Below, piece by piece: positions 12,623 through 23,360 of a stretch of DNA of 64,000 bases (position 1 is the stretch's first letter; every line of letters starts with the position of its first letter). Origin of the DNA: PBB1 sp040400875. GTDB lineage: Bacteria; Pseudomonadota; Gammaproteobacteria; Burkholderiales; Burkholderiaceae_C. The DNA is taken from contig JBBAPK010000003.1 in NCBI GenBank assembly GCA_040400875.1, positions 47,799-111,798 on the forward strand, written 5' to 3'. The translations under genes were made by a program, and so were the position numbers. The notes beneath the pieces were generated by a model. That model had not been told where the DNA came from and did no database searches. It was given only the letters and a program-made list of their open reading frames with translations.

Positions 12623-14971
12623 ATGGTGGTCCACCCCATCCACCTGCACCGCATGAAGACATTTGACGACATTCGCCTGCTGCGCATCACTTACCTGCGC
12701 GGACCCAATGTCTGGACGTATCGCCCCGCACTCGAAACCTGGCTCGATCTGGGCGAGCTCGAAAACTACCCCAGCTCCACACTGCCCGGCTTCAGCGACC
12801 GCCTGGTCGCGCTGATGCCCGCGCTGGTCGAACACCATTGCGGCGTTGGCGAGCGCGGCGGCTTCCTCGAGCGCTTGCAGTCAGGCACCTGGGCCGGCCA
12901 CGTGCTCGAGCATGTGGTGATCGAGCTGTTGAACCTGGCGGGCATGCCCACTGGCTTTGGCCAGACCCGCAGCACCTCGACCGACGGCGTCTACCGCATG
13001 GTGTTTCGTGCCCGTGACGAGCATGTGGCGCGCACCGCGCTGGCCGAGGGTCACCGCTTGCTGATGTCCACCATCAACCGGCTGCCGTGCGATCTGACCG
13101 CAGCGGTCGAGGCGGTGCGCGACAAGATTGACGACTGCTACTTTGGCCCGAGCACCGCGAGCATCGTGGCTGCGGCCACCGAACGCGGCATCCCCCACAT
13201 CCGCCTCAACGCGGGCAATCTGGTGCAGCTCGGCCACGGTGCGCACCAGCGCCGCATCTGGACGGCAGAAACCGAGCGCACCAGCGCCATCGCCGAAGGC
13301 ATCGCAGGCGACAAGGACCTGACCAAGACCCTGCTCAAGTCATGCGGCGTGCCGGTGCCCGAAGGCCAGGTGGTCGACAGCGCCGAGGCGGCCTGGGAGG
13401 CCGCCCAGCGCATCGGCCTGCCGGTGGTGGTCAAGCCCACCGATGGCAACCACGGCCGTGGCGTCACGCTGGACCTGTCCAGCCGCGAGGACGTGCTCGC
13501 CGCGTTTGCGGTGGCTGAACCCGAAGGCAGCGAGGTGATCGTCGAGCGCTACATCCGCGGCCAAGAGCACCGCCTGCTGGTGGTGGGTGGCCGGGTGGTG
13601 GCTGCGGCCCGAGGCGAAGCCCTCTGGATCACGGCTGATGGCCAGTCCAGCGTCGCCCGGTTGATCGATGATCAGATCAACAGCGATCCGCGACGTGGTC
13701 TCACCGAAGATCATCCGCTGGGCCCCATCGACCTGAGCAACGACGGTGCCGTGCTGCTCGATTTGCAGCGTCAGGGTCTGCTGCCGCAGGACGTGCCGGC
13801 TGCCGGTCGCCGGGTGCTGATCCAGCGCAACGGCAATGTGTCGATCGATTGCACCGACCAGATTCACCCCGAGGTGGCGCATCAGGTGTCGCTGGCCGCG
13901 CGTGTGGTCGGGCTCGACGTCGCAGGCGTCGATGTGGTGGCCGAAGACATCTCCAGGCCGCTGCACGAGCAAGGCGGCGCGGTGGTCGAGGTGAACGCCG
14001 GCCCTGGCTTGCTGATGCACCTGAAGCCGGCCGAAGGCATGCCGCGCCCAGTGGGTCGCGCCATCGTCGACCACCTGTTTCCTGAAGACGAGACCGGCCG
14101 CATCGACATCGTCGGCCTGGCGGGTTCCAAGGGCACCCGAACCATCGCGCGGCTGGTTGCCTGGTTGCTGCACCTGAGCGGTCGCCGCGTGGGCCTGGCC
14201 TGCCGTGATGGGGTGTTCCTGGGCGGTCGACAGATCGACCGCACCGACGGCGCTTGCTGGGAAGCCGGCCACCGCCTGCTGCTCAACCGTTCGGTCGACG
14301 CGGTGGTGATCGAAAACGGCCCCACCTCGGTGCTCGATGACGGTCTGGCCTTTGACCGCTGCCATGTGGGCGTGGTGACCGACCTGTCACTGGATGCGCT
14401 TGCCGCCCATGCGCTGGCAGCCCACGATGTGCGAGAAACCGCCCAGCTTGCCAAGGTGCTGCGCACGCAGATCGATGTGGTGATGCCCGATGGCGTGGCC
14501 GTGCTCAACGCTTCTGATGCGCGCATCGCCGAGATGGCCGCGCTGTGCGACGGCGATGTCATCCTCTATGCCGTTGACGAAAACACCGAGGCTTTGGTGG
14601 CCCACCGCGCCGCCGGCGGTCGCTGCGCGCTGGTGCGCGACGGCTGGGCTGTGCTGGCCATGGGCGCGGCTGAAACCCGTTGTGCCAATCTGGCGCATGC
14701 GAGCCGGCGCTTCGAAGCCGACGAGGCGCTCCCCGCGCCACACGACCGCATCGAGGTGCTGCTCGCCGCCATCGCCACGGCCTGGGCTTTGGGCATTTCG
14801 CCCGAGCTGATGGCCGCCGGCATTGACACCTTTGCGGTCACCGTGACCGCTGGCGTGGTGGCTCCGCCCGGGATGGACATGCTGTCGCCGGCGGCGAGCG
14901 TGACGCCACAGTCTGCCGAAGCCACCAAGGTGGCGGCTGCGGGGGTCACCACGGCGGCGCTGTCTGGTTGA
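12623..14971 (+). CDS. cphA': Cyanophycin synthetase paralogue CphA' with degenerate Mur-ligase half
   Basis: 782 residues from ATG 12623; ATG 12653 (MKTFDDIRLLRITY) is an equally likely start, and neither has a good ribosome site. The N-terminal domain and ATP-grasp half are intact (KPTDGNHGRGV, VVEVNAGPGLLMHL), the half that in CphA adds aspartate. The Mur-ligase half is altered: where CphA has TGTNGKTTT, this protein has AGSKGTRTI (about 498-506), lacking the P-loop lysine, and it ends without the C-terminal Mur-ligase domain that CphA has after its ADYGHNPDAM motif. It may therefore not add arginine by itself. It lies 70 bases upstream of cphA, the usual tandem arrangement in Burkholderiales. 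Confidence 0.9.
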   Translation: MVVHPIHLHRMKTFDDIRLLRITYLRGPNVWTYRPALETWLDLGELENYPSSTLPGFSDRLVALMPALVEHHCGVGERGGFLERLQSGTWAGHVLEHVVIELLNLAGMPTGFGQTRSTSTDGVYRMVFRARDEHVARTALAEGHRLLMSTINRLPCDLTAAVEAVRDKIDDCYFGPSTASIVAAATERGIPHIRLNAGNLVQLGHGAHQRRIWTAETERTSAIAEGIAGDKDLTKTLLKSCGVPVPEGQVVDSAEAAWEAAQRIGLPVVVKPTDGNHGRGVTLDLSSREDVLAAFAVAEPEGSEVIVERYIRGQEHRLLVVGGRVVAAARGEALWITADGQSSVARLIDDQINSDPRRGLTEDHPLGPIDLSNDGAVLLDLQRQGLLPQDVPAAGRRVLIQRNGNVSIDCTDQIHPEVAHQVSLAARVVGLDVAGVDVVAEDISRPLHEQGGAVVEVNAGPGLLMHLKPAEGMPRPVGRAIVDHLFPEDETGRIDIVGLAGSKGTRTIARLVAWLLHLSGRRVGLACRDGVFLGGRQIDRTDGACWEAGHRLLLNRSVDAVVIENGPTSVLDDGLAFDRCHVGVVTDLSLDALAAHALAAHDVRETAQLAKVLRTQIDVVMPDGVAVLNASDARIAEMAALCDGDVILYAVDENTEALVAHRAAGGRCALVRDGWAVLAMGAAETRCANLAHASRRFEADEALPAPHDRIEVLLAAIATAWALGISPELMAAGIDTFAVTVTAGVVAPPGMDMLSPAASVTPQSAEATKVAAAGVTTAALSG

Positions 14972-15041
14972 GTTGCACGCCTCGCGTGGCTTGCCGAAAC
15001 TCTCGAACTCTTGACCCGCTTGCGGGCAGAAAGCACTGTTC

Positions 15042-17624
15042 ATGGACGTGACACGACTGCGCGCCTTGCGCGGACCCAATCTGTGGAGCCGCCACACCGC
15101 CATCGAGGCGGTGGTGAGTTGCTCGCTGTCCGAGCGCTCGCTGAGTTATCTGGCCGGCATCGAGCGTCGGGTGTGCCAGCTCTTTCCTGCGGTGGGCGCG
15201 CTGCTGGTGGCCAGCCAGCAGCAACCCAAGTCGATGGCCCATCTGCTCGAGTCCGTGGCGCTGACCCTGCAGGCGCAGGCGGGCTGTCCCGTCACCTTCA
15301 GCCGCACCGCAGCCACGGTAGAGCCCGGCGTGTACCAGGTGGTGGTCGAATACAGCGAAGAGGAAGTCGGCCGCCTCGCCTTTGAACAGGCGCAAGCGCT
15401 GCTGGAAGCGGCGGTGGGCAACCACCCCTTCGATGTCGACGCAGCCACCGCTCAACTGCGCGAGATCCATGATGACGTGCGACTGGGCCCGAGCACCGGT
15501 GCCATCGTGGACGCGGCCGTCGCACGCGGCATTCCCTACCGCCGCTTGACGCAGGGCAGTCTGGTGCAGTTTGGCTGGGGCTCGCGCCAGCGACGCATCC
15601 AAGCCGCCGAGGTCGATGTGACCAGCGCGGTGGCCGAGTCGATCGCTCAGGACAAGGACCTCACCAAGAAGCTGCTGCTGTCGGCCGGCGTGCCCGTGCC
15701 TTATGGGCGGCCCGTGGAGAGCGTCGAAGAGGCCTGGAAGGTGGCGCTGGAGATCGGCCTGCCGGTGGTCATCAAGCCGCAAGATGGCAATCAGGGCAAG
15801 GGCGTCACCGTCAACATCACCACGCGCGAGCAGCTCGAGATGGCCTACCGGGTGGCCGCCGAGATCGGCGATGTGATGGTCGAGCGCTTTTTGCCAGGCA
15901 GCGATTACCGCTTGCTGGTGGTCGGCGACCGCATGGTGGCCGCCGCCCGCCGCGACCCGCCGCAGGTGCTGGGCAATGGGCTGAACAGCGTGCGCCAGCT
16001 GGTCGACATGGTCAACGCCGACCCCAAGCGCGGCAGCGGCCATTCGACGTCGCTGACCAAGATCCGTTTTGACGACATCGCCATCGCACGGCTGGCCGAG
16101 CAGGGCCTGGAGCCCGAGTCGGTGCCTGACAAGGGACGGCGCGTCATCCTGCGCAACAACGCCAACCTGAGCACCGGGGGCTCGGCCACCGATGTGACCG
16201 ACAGCGTGCACCCCGACATGGCCGCGCGCGCCATCACCGCAGCGCAGACCATCGGGCTGCACATCTGCGGCGTCGACGTGGTGTGCGAAAGCGTGCTGCG
16301 TCCGCTCGAGGACCAAGGCGGCGGCGTGGTCGAGGTCAATGCCGCGCCCGGCCTGCGCATGCACCTGTCGCCTTCCTACGGCAAGGGCCGTGCGGTGGGC
16401 GAGGCGATGATCGAAAGCCTGTACCCGCACGGCGAAGATGGCCGCATCCCGGTGGTGGCCGTCACTGGCACCAACGGCAAGACGACCACCGTGCGGCTGA
16501 TCTCGCACCTGCTGTCGACCAGCGGCCTGCGCGTGGGCATGACCAACACCGACGGCGTGTATGTCGAAGGCCGCCAGATCGACAGCGGCGACTGCAGCGG
16601 CCCGAAGAGCGCACGCAATGTGCTGATGCACCCCGATGTCGATGCGGCCGTGTTCGAAACCGCGCGCGGTGGCGTGCTGCGCGAAGGGCTGGGCTTCGAT
16701 CGCTGTCAGGTGGCCGTGGTCACCAATGTGGGCAGCGGCGACCACCTGGGCTTGAACTATGTGGCCACGGTCGAGGATCTGGCGCTGATCAAGCGTGTGA
16801 TCGTGCAAAACGTGTCGCCGGTGGGTTTTGCGGTGCTCAACGCCACCGACCCGCACGTCGTGGCGATGGCCGCCAACTGCCCGGGCGAGGTGATCTACTT
16901 TGCTGCCGATCGCCAGCATCCGGTGATGGTTGCGCATCGCGCCCAAGGTCACCGCACGGTGTGCGTCGAAGGTGAATGGCTGGTGGCCGCGCAAGGCGCG
17001 TGGCGCGAGCGCATCGCCTTGCGCGATGTGCCGCTGACTCGCAACGGCTTGATCGGCTTCCAGATCGACAACGCGATGGCAGCGATTGCCGCGGCCTGGG
17101 GCGTGGGTCTTTCATGGGACAACGTGCGCCGCGGGCTGGCCACCTTCTCGAGCGACACCGACAACGTGCCGGGTCGCTTCAACATGATGAGTTTTCGCGG
17201 TGCCACGGTGATCGCCGACTACGGCCACAACCCCGATGCCATGCGCGCGTTGGTGGCTGCCGTCGAGGCGCTGCCGGCGCGACGCCGCTCGGTGGTGATC
17301 AGCGGCGCGGGCGATCGACGCGACGAGGACATCCGCGAGCAGACGCAGATCCTGGGCGGCTGCTTCGATGACGTGTTGCTGTTCCAGGACGCCTGCCAGC
17401 GCGGGCGTGCCGATGGCGAGGTGCTGCGACTGCTGCGCGAAGGTCTGGCCGGTGCCTCGCGCACCCGCCGCATTGACGAGATCCACGGCGAGTTTGTCGC
17501 CATCGACCTGGCGCTCGACCGGCTCGAGCCGGGCGATCTGTGCCTGGTGCTGGTCGATCAGGTCGACGAGGCCTTGGCCCACCTGGCCCAGCGCGTGGCC
17601 GCCGAGGCGGTGGCCGCAGCCTGA
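15042..17624 (+). CDS. cphA: Cyanophycin synthetase
   Basis: 860 residues, the normal length for CphA, which polymerises aspartate and arginine into cyanophycin (multi-L-arginyl-poly-L-aspartate) at the expense of ATP. An N-terminal domain is followed by ATP-grasp (KPQDGNQGKGV, VVEVNAAPGLRMHL) and a complete Mur-ligase half with P-loop VTGTNGKTTT near 474, GGVLREGLGFDRC, and the C-terminal domain with ADYGHNPDAM and SGAGDRRDEDI. The product forms intracellular nitrogen-storage granules. No cyanophycinase gene is in the window. It follows cphA' closely and may be in the same transcript. Confidence 0.96.
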   Translation: MDVTRLRALRGPNLWSRHTAIEAVVSCSLSERSLSYLAGIERRVCQLFPAVGALLVASQQQPKSMAHLLESVALTLQAQAGCPVTFSRTAATVEPGVYQVVVEYSEEEVGRLAFEQAQALLEAAVGNHPFDVDAATAQLREIHDDVRLGPSTGAIVDAAVARGIPYRRLTQGSLVQFGWGSRQRRIQAAEVDVTSAVAESIAQDKDLTKKLLLSAGVPVPYGRPVESVEEAWKVALEIGLPVVIKPQDGNQGKGVTVNITTREQLEMAYRVAAEIGDVMVERFLPGSDYRLLVVGDRMVAAARRDPPQVLGNGLNSVRQLVDMVNADPKRGSGHSTSLTKIRFDDIAIARLAEQGLEPESVPDKGRRVILRNNANLSTGGSATDVTDSVHPDMAARAITAAQTIGLHICGVDVVCESVLRPLEDQGGGVVEVNAAPGLRMHLSPSYGKGRAVGEAMIESLYPHGEDGRIPVVAVTGTNGKTTTVRLISHLLSTSGLRVGMTNTDGVYVEGRQIDSGDCSGPKSARNVLMHPDVDAAVFETARGGVLREGLGFDRCQVAVVTNVGSGDHLGLNYVATVEDLALIKRVIVQNVSPVGFAVLNATDPHVVAMAANCPGEVIYFAADRQHPVMVAHRAQGHRTVCVEGEWLVAAQGAWRERIALRDVPLTRNGLIGFQIDNAMAAIAAAWGVGLSWDNVRRGLATFSSDTDNVPGRFNMMSFRGATVIADYGHNPDAMRALVAAVEALPARRRSVVISGAGDRRDEDIREQTQILGGCFDDVLLFQDACQRGRADGEVLRLLREGLAGASRTRRIDEIHGEFVAIDLALDRLEPGDLCLVLVDQVDEALAHLAQRVAAEAVAAA

Positions 17625-17651
17625 TCGCTCAGGCCTTCGGGTCGGGGCGCT

Positions 17652-18521
<870 letters not shown>

Positions 18522-18535
18522 CGAAATTCCTTTTT

Positions 18536-19501
18536 CTAGAGCAGTGACATCTGCGGCGATCCTGAGGCGCAGGATTGCAAGAACGCGTCGTACAGCAGCA
18601 TGAATTCTTCAGGCCGCTCGAAGTAGGGCATCGCGCCGGTCGACATCACGTCAAAGGTCCAGTGCGGCAGATGCGCATAGGCGGCCTTGTGGCGGTAGTC
18701 GACAAAGTCGCCGCGAACGCCGTGCACCATCCACACCGGCATCGTCAACGACTGGTACACGCGGGTGATGTCGGCGCTGAACAGGAAGGCGCCCACAAAC
18801 CACAGCGGCGCATGCTTGGCGCCGCTCTGCTGTGAGGTGATGAGGTCGTAGTCGAACAAGCCTTCATCGATCGCCGCATCGCCCCAGGTCTTTTTCAGAA
18901 AGAAGCGGATCACCGAAGGCCGCGTCAGCAGTCTGAACACGCCGTCGCTCCAGCGCGGGTTGGACAGGCCGCGACGCAGCCATTCGATGCCCCGGGTGCT
19001 GCCCGGCGGTGCGTTGTAAGGCGCTCTGCGGTCAAAGCCCGTGGGGCTGACCAGTGCCACGCTGCGGTAAAACGATGGCACCTCGTGCGCGGCACGCGCG
19101 GCGTACTCGGACGACAGCGAGACCGCCATGACGTCGACCGCTACACCGTCATGGGCTCGCCGTATGGCGTCGGTCATCACATGTATTGCGTCGGTCATCA
19201 GCCGTGGCAGGTAGGGCCGATCGGTGCGTTCGGAAAATCCGAAGCCGGGCAGATCAAGCGCATAGACCGGCCGCAAGTGGCGGTAGTGCTCGTAGAGCGG
19301 CCGCACCTCGCAGGCCGAACCCGCCGCGTTGATGCTGTGCAGCAGCAGCAGCGGCGTCGCATCTGCTGGCCCTGCGCTGCGCTCAGGTGCGGCGAAGTAG
19401 TACGACAGCCGACCGGCGATGCTGTCGATCTCGACGCGCTCGCCCGAAAGCGCCGGGGGCAACCCCTCAGCCGCGTGCGCTGCGTCGCTCAAGCTGGACA
19501 T
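18536..19501 (-). CDS. Alpha/beta hydrolase
   Basis: 321 residues from ATG 19501; a start at 19537 would add 12 residues and deepen the overlap with the esterase gene upstream. The fold is recognisable from LLLLHSINAAGS (oxyanion-hole region), ALDLPGFGFSER and the nucleophile elbow VMAVSLSSEYAAR, where the usual GxSxG reads AVSLS. The probable acid and His regions lie toward the C-terminus. The substrate is unknown. It overlaps the end of the PHB-depolymerase-family gene by 35 bases, so the two are likely translated from one message. Confidence 0.84.
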   Translation of the reverse strand: MSSLSDAAHAAEGLPPALSGERVEIDSIAGRLSYYFAAPERSAGPADATPLLLLHSINAAGSACEVRPLYEHYRHLRPVYALDLPGFGFSERTDRPYLPRLMTDAIHVMTDAIRRAHDGVAVDVMAVSLSSEYAARAAHEVPSFYRSVALVSPTGFDRRAPYNAPPGSTRGIEWLRRGLSNPRWSDGVFRLLTRPSVIRFFLKKTWGDAAIDEGLFDYDLITSQQSGAKHAPLWFVGAFLFSADITRVYQSLTMPVWMVHGVRGDFVDYRHKAAYAHLPHWTFDVMSTGAMPYFERPEEFMLLYDAFLQSCASGSPQMSLL

Positions 19502-20606
19502 GGCTGCTGAAGAAACGCCACATCTCTCGTGTGGCATCGGGGCCGTCGGGGTCGGTGAACGAGCCCTGAGCGCTGCCGCCCGACCAGGCGTGGCCGCCGC
19601 CGTGCACCAGCCAGTGTTCGGCCTGATTCAGGTGAATTTCAGCGTGTGGGTGGGTGGTGCGGGTGTAGCCGCGTCCCTTGGGCGACACGCCTTGCTCGAC
19701 CACCGCCATGGGCGCGGCGCTGTCCATGATGTCGAGCTCGCTGGCGGCGATCGCCGCTTCAATGGCCTGCATGCCGTTGTCAGGGTGCACCACGGCGTCG
19801 CTGTCGCCATGGAACACGATGGTCGGCAACGGGTGGGATGCGCCCGGTGCCAGGGCCGTGAGGACGGTGGCCTTTTCGTTCGTTGCTTCCGACGCGGCGG
19901 TGCTGCGGCCGTGCTTCATGGCCGACAAGGCCGACATCAGGTCGTTTGCCGCACCGCTGGCCAAGCCCGAATGGATGCCCACGCCGGCGTACAGATCAGG
20001 ATAGGCCTGACCCAGGATGGCGGCCATCGCACCGCCGGCCGACAGCCCCGCAACATAGACACGCCGCGCGTCCAGACCATGCTGAGTGATCACCGCTTGC
20101 GTCAGGCTGGCCAGCACCGCCGGCTCGCCGCTGCCGCGTTGCTGATGGCCCGGCTCGTACCAGTTCCAGCAGCGCCCAGCGTTGGCGTCTTGCGACTGGG
20201 CGGGGTAGAGCACGGCAAATCCCTGCTCGCAGGCCAACTCGTTCATGCCGGTGCCAGCCGCGAGGTCATCGGGGCTTTGCGAGCAACCGTGCAGCATCAC
20301 CACCAATGGCAGCGGTGCACGCGCAGTCGGCGAAGCAGCTGCTGGCGGCAGATACAGGATGTAGGCGCGGGTGAGACCGGCTTCGGTGTGCTGCCCCGCG
20401 AGGCTCAAACCCTGATGACCGGCCTGCTCAGGCGCCACGGCCGCATCGCTCACCGGCCGCTTGATCACCGTCTCAGGGTTGCCCGATGACGGCTCGACCG
20501 GCGTGCCGGCCATCGATTGCTGGATGAACTGCGCCGCCTTGGCGAACCGGCCCGACTGCGTGAGCCGGGCCAACTCTCTCATCCAGCGCTGTATCGAATC
20601 GGGCAT
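19467..20606 (-). CDS. PHB depolymerase family esterase
   Basis: 379 residues from ATG 20606, chosen because the protein then begins MPDSIQRWMRELARLT as relatives do and GAGAAAAG precedes it; an upstream in-frame start at 20759 has no support. The catalytic core has VVMLHGCSQSPDDLA (oxyanion hole), the nucleophile motif GLSAGGAMA, an aspartate in FHGDSDAVVHPDNG and histidine in HGGGHAWSGG. Family members cleave poly(3-hydroxybutyrate) oligomers or other esters. No obvious signal peptide is seen, which suggests an intracellular role or another export route. Confidence 0.88.
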   Translation of the reverse strand: MPDSIQRWMRELARLTQSGRFAKAAQFIQQSMAGTPVEPSSGNPETVIKRPVSDAAVAPEQAGHQGLSLAGQHTEAGLTRAYILYLPPAAASPTARAPLPLVVMLHGCSQSPDDLAAGTGMNELACEQGFAVLYPAQSQDANAGRCWNWYEPGHQQRGSGEPAVLASLTQAVITQHGLDARRVYVAGLSAGGAMAAILGQAYPDLYAGVGIHSGLASGAANDLMSALSAMKHGRSTAASEATNEKATVLTALAPGASHPLPTIVFHGDSDAVVHPDNGMQAIEAAIAASELDIMDSAAPMAVVEQGVSPKGRGYTRTTHPHAEIHLNQAEHWLVHGGGHAWSGGSAQGSFTDPDGPDATREMWRFFSSHVQLERRSARG

Positions 20607-20759
20607 GACTTTTCTCGATGGTGTGAGACCTGCCGGCACCGCCCCTTGGCAGGCTGGCGACCGCAGCGATCCCGAAGTGGCCATTGTGGCCAGCCTGCAC
20701 ACTGCCCGGATTGTTTTTTGCCGACCGTCTGCTAACGGCCATGCGGGAAAGCCTGACAT

Positions 20760-20787
20760 CTTGAACCACGCGCTACCGTCCCCACCT
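20760..20787 (+). promoter_or_regulatory. Heat-shock (sigma-32 type) promoter of htpG
   Basis: CTTGAA (20760-20765), 14 bases, then CCCCACCT (20780-20787) closely match the sigma-32 consensus CTTGAA-N13-15-CCCCATNT. Transcription would begin near 20795, giving a leader of roughly 85 bases before ATG 20880. The gene's heat-shock identity supports the call. Confidence 0.72.
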
Positions 20788-20879
20788 CAGCCGAGCGTTG
20801 GAGGTTTTCAGCTTTGAGACCCACCGGCTTTTTCTCGGGCAAACCAAGATACTTTTCAAGATTCATCCAAAAAGTGACC

Positions 20880-22576
20880 ATGAGCAAACAAACCCTATCT
20901 TTTCAGGCCGAGGTCAAGCAGATCCTGCACCTCGTCACCCACTCGCTGTATTCCAACAAGGAGATTTTCTTGCGCGAGCTGGTCTCCAACGCGTCCGACG
21001 CCTGCGACAAGCTGCGATTCGAGGCCATCAATCACCCCGAGCTCTATGAAGACGCGCCCAACCTTGAAGTGCGGCTGAGTTTCGACGCCGACCAAAAAAC
21101 CATCACCATCCGCGACAACGGCATCGGCATGAGCGCCGAAGAGGCCGTGGCCAATCTGGGCACCATCGCCAAGAGCGGCACGCGTGAGTTCATGTCCAAG
21201 CTCGAGGGCGACCAGAAGAAAGACGCGCAACTGATCGGCCAGTTCGGCGTGGGTTTTTACAGCGGCTTCATCGTGGCCGACCGCATCACCGTCGAGACCC
21301 GCCGCGCCGGCACCCCGCCCGAAGAAGGCGTGCGCTGGAGCTCCGAAGGCACGGGCGATTTCGAGGTCGAGACCATCACCCGCCCCGAACGCGGCACCGA
21401 CATCGTCTTGCACCTGCGCGAAGGCGAGGAAGAGTTTTTGGCCGGCTGGAAGCTCAAGTCCATCGTCAGCAAGTATTCGGATCACGTGTCGCTGCCCGTG
21501 CTGATGCAAAAGGAAGAGTGGGACGCCGACGCCAAGAAGCAGGTCAAGAAGGACGAGTGGGCGCCCATCAACAAGGCCGCCGCGCTGTGGACGCGCAGCA
21601 AGAGCGACATCACCGAAGAGCAGTACCAAGAGTTCTACAAGCAGATCAGCTACGACACCGCCAACCCGCTGGCCTACACCCACAACCGCGTCGAAGGCCG
21701 CAGCGAATACACGCAGCTGCTGTACATCCCGGCCAAGGCGCCGTTCGATCTGTGGAACCGCGACAAGCGCGGCGGCGTCAAGCTCTACGTCAAGCGCGTG
21801 TTCATCATGGACGACGCCGAGGCGCTGATGCCGGTCTACCTGCGCTTCGTCAAGGGCGTCATCGACAGCGCCGACCTGCCGCTCAACGTGAGCCGCGAGT
21901 TGCTGCAGGAAAGCCGCGACGTGAAGGCGATCCGCGAGGGCTCGACCAAGCGCGTGCTGAGCATGCTCGAATCGCTGGCCGACAGCGAAGACGAGGCCGA
22001 CAAGGCCAAGTACGCGGCCTTCTGGCGCGACTTCGGGCAACTGCTCAAAGAAGGCGTGGGCGAAGATCACGCCAACGCCGAGCGGCTGGCCAAGCTGCTG
22101 CGCTTCACGTCCACCCACGCCGACGAGGGCGTCTCGTTTGCCGAGTACGTGTCGCGCATGAAGGAAGGCCAGGAGGCGATCTACTACATCACCGCCGACA
22201 GCCTGGCCGCCGCCAAGGGCAGCCCGCAACTCGAGATCTACCGCCAAAAGGGCATCGAGGTGCTGCTGTTCACCGACCGCGTCGACGAGTGGATGCTCAC
22301 NNNNNNNNNNNNNNNNNNNNNNNNNNNNNNNNNNNNNNNNNNNNNNNNNNNNNNNNNNNNNNNNNNNNNNNNNNNNNNNNNNNNNNNNNNNNNNNNNNNN
22401 CCACGCCCATCCTCGAAGTCAACGCCAAGCATCCGCTGGTGAGCAGCCTGGAGTCGAGCGAGCGCTTTGACGATCTGGCCCACATCCTGTTCGATCAGGC
22501 CGTGCTGGCCGAAGGCGGCCATCTCGAAGATCCTGCGGCCTATGTGCGCCGGGTCAATGCGATGCTGGTGGGGTGA
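20880..22576 (+). CDS. htpG: Molecular chaperone HtpG (Hsp90), interrupted by an assembly gap
   Basis: Bacterial Hsp90, a cytoplasmic ATP-dependent dimeric chaperone. The first 473 residues from MSKQTLSFQAEVKQ are present, with the GHKL ATPase motifs SNASDACDKLR, DNGIGM and GQFGVGFYS and the middle domain with NVSRELLQ. After the 100-N gap the dimerisation end FDDLAHILFDQA resumes in another frame. The true gap must be 2 modulo 3 in length, and by comparison with the family about 95 residues are missing. ATG 20880 matches HtpG N-termini but has a weak ribosome site; an in-frame TTG at 20814 has GGAGG at 20800-20804. Confidence 0.95.
22301..22400. other. Assembly gap (100 N) inside htpG
   Basis: Exactly 100 N, a conventional placeholder for unknown length. 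The htpG reading frame does not continue across it as written, so the frame change is a gap artefact and not a mutation. Confidence 0.98.
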
Positions 22577-22611
22577 TGCTGACAACCGGCAATGGCCGGT
22601 TGTCTACAAAC

Positions 22612-22639
22612 AAAAAACCGGCCTGTTGGCCGGTTTTTT
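22612..22639. terminator. Bidirectional intrinsic terminator between htpG and the PEP-CTERM gene
   Basis: AAAAAACCGGCC, loop TGTT, GGCCGGTTTTTT: a 12-base perfect inverted repeat with a T-run on each strand. It serves the convergent genes htpG (+) and the PEP-CTERM gene (-). A second hairpin with the same core (AACCGGC/GCCGGTT) lies just upstream at about 22584-22601. Confidence 0.9.
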
Positions 22640-22655
22640 ATTCATGCAGTGAAAC

Positions 22656-23324
22656 TCAGACTTGCCTGCGACGGCGAGCCATGAAGCCCACCACACCCAG
22701 ACCTGCCAACATCAGTGCATAGGTTTCTGGCTCGGGAATGGCTTGAACCGCCTTGACGCCGACGACCATGTCGTTGTAATCACTGTCGGCGTAGTTGTCG
22801 TTGAAGAGAATCAGGTAATCGAAATCACCCTTGCCTTTGAAATCGACACCTTGGACGCCCAGAAAACCGAACTTCGAGTTATTTGGGTTTGAGCCGTCGT
22901 ACCCGCTGCTGGCAGTCAGGGCACTGGTAAGGTCTTTGAATGTCAGCTCGGGGTAGCCCTCTTCGCTCACAGTCACCCAAAACTGTGTTCCTTTGGAGGT
23001 CGACGCAGTCCAAAAACTATGCTCATTCGCGCCTGCCAAATCATTTGTGAACTGGTTGCTGTGCCCTGCTTCCTTGCCGAGGTAGGTAAAAGTCAACGAT
23101 GCGGGTACCACGTCAACGTGAAGAGAGCCGCCCTTGTAACCCGACTGATTGCTGGAAAAAACGCTTGTGCCGACAGCTGTATTCAAGCCTGCGTACGAGA
23201 ACCAAAATGAAGTTCCGGTTGTTGGGCCAGACGGCCCTTCGTCAAAGCTGTAGTTCAAAACCGGCACCGCTTGAGCAGTGCCGAATGCTGCAAACAACAC
23301 GGTTGAGAAAAGAAGTTTTTTCAT
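22656..23324 (-). CDS. PEP-CTERM sorting-domain protein
   Basis: 222 residues from ATG 23324, preceded by GGAG; a TTG at 23336 is less likely. An N-terminal signal peptide (KKLLFSTVLFAAFGTAQA) is followed by a beta-rich secreted domain containing NDNYADSDYNDMVVGVK, similar to calcium-binding DUF4114-like motifs, and a C-terminal PEP-CTERM signal: PEPETYALMLAGLGVVGF then ARRRRQ. Such proteins are processed by the exosortase EpsH/XrtA system and are linked to extracellular polysaccharide and floc or biofilm formation. No exosortase gene is in the window. A sigma-54-type promoter precedes it. Confidence 0.92.
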   Translation of the reverse strand: MKKLLFSTVLFAAFGTAQAVPVLNYSFDEGPSGPTTGTSFWFSYAGLNTAVGTSVFSSNQSGYKGGSLHVDVVPASLTFTYLGKEAGHSNQFTNDLAGANEHSFWTASTSKGTQFWVTVSEEGYPELTFKDLTSALTASSGYDGSNPNNSKFGFLGVQGVDFKGKGDFDYLILFNDNYADSDYNDMVVGVKAVQAIPEPETYALMLAGLGVVGFMARRRRQV

Positions 23325-23360
23325 CGTAGTCTCCAAGACTTTAGTGGGTGAGTCCGCATG

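Noticed and set aside
21518..22576. Long open frame overlapping htpG in another frame
   Set aside because: Its N-terminal part is a shadow; only the part after the gap is the real htpG C-terminus, displaced by the 100-N placeholder.
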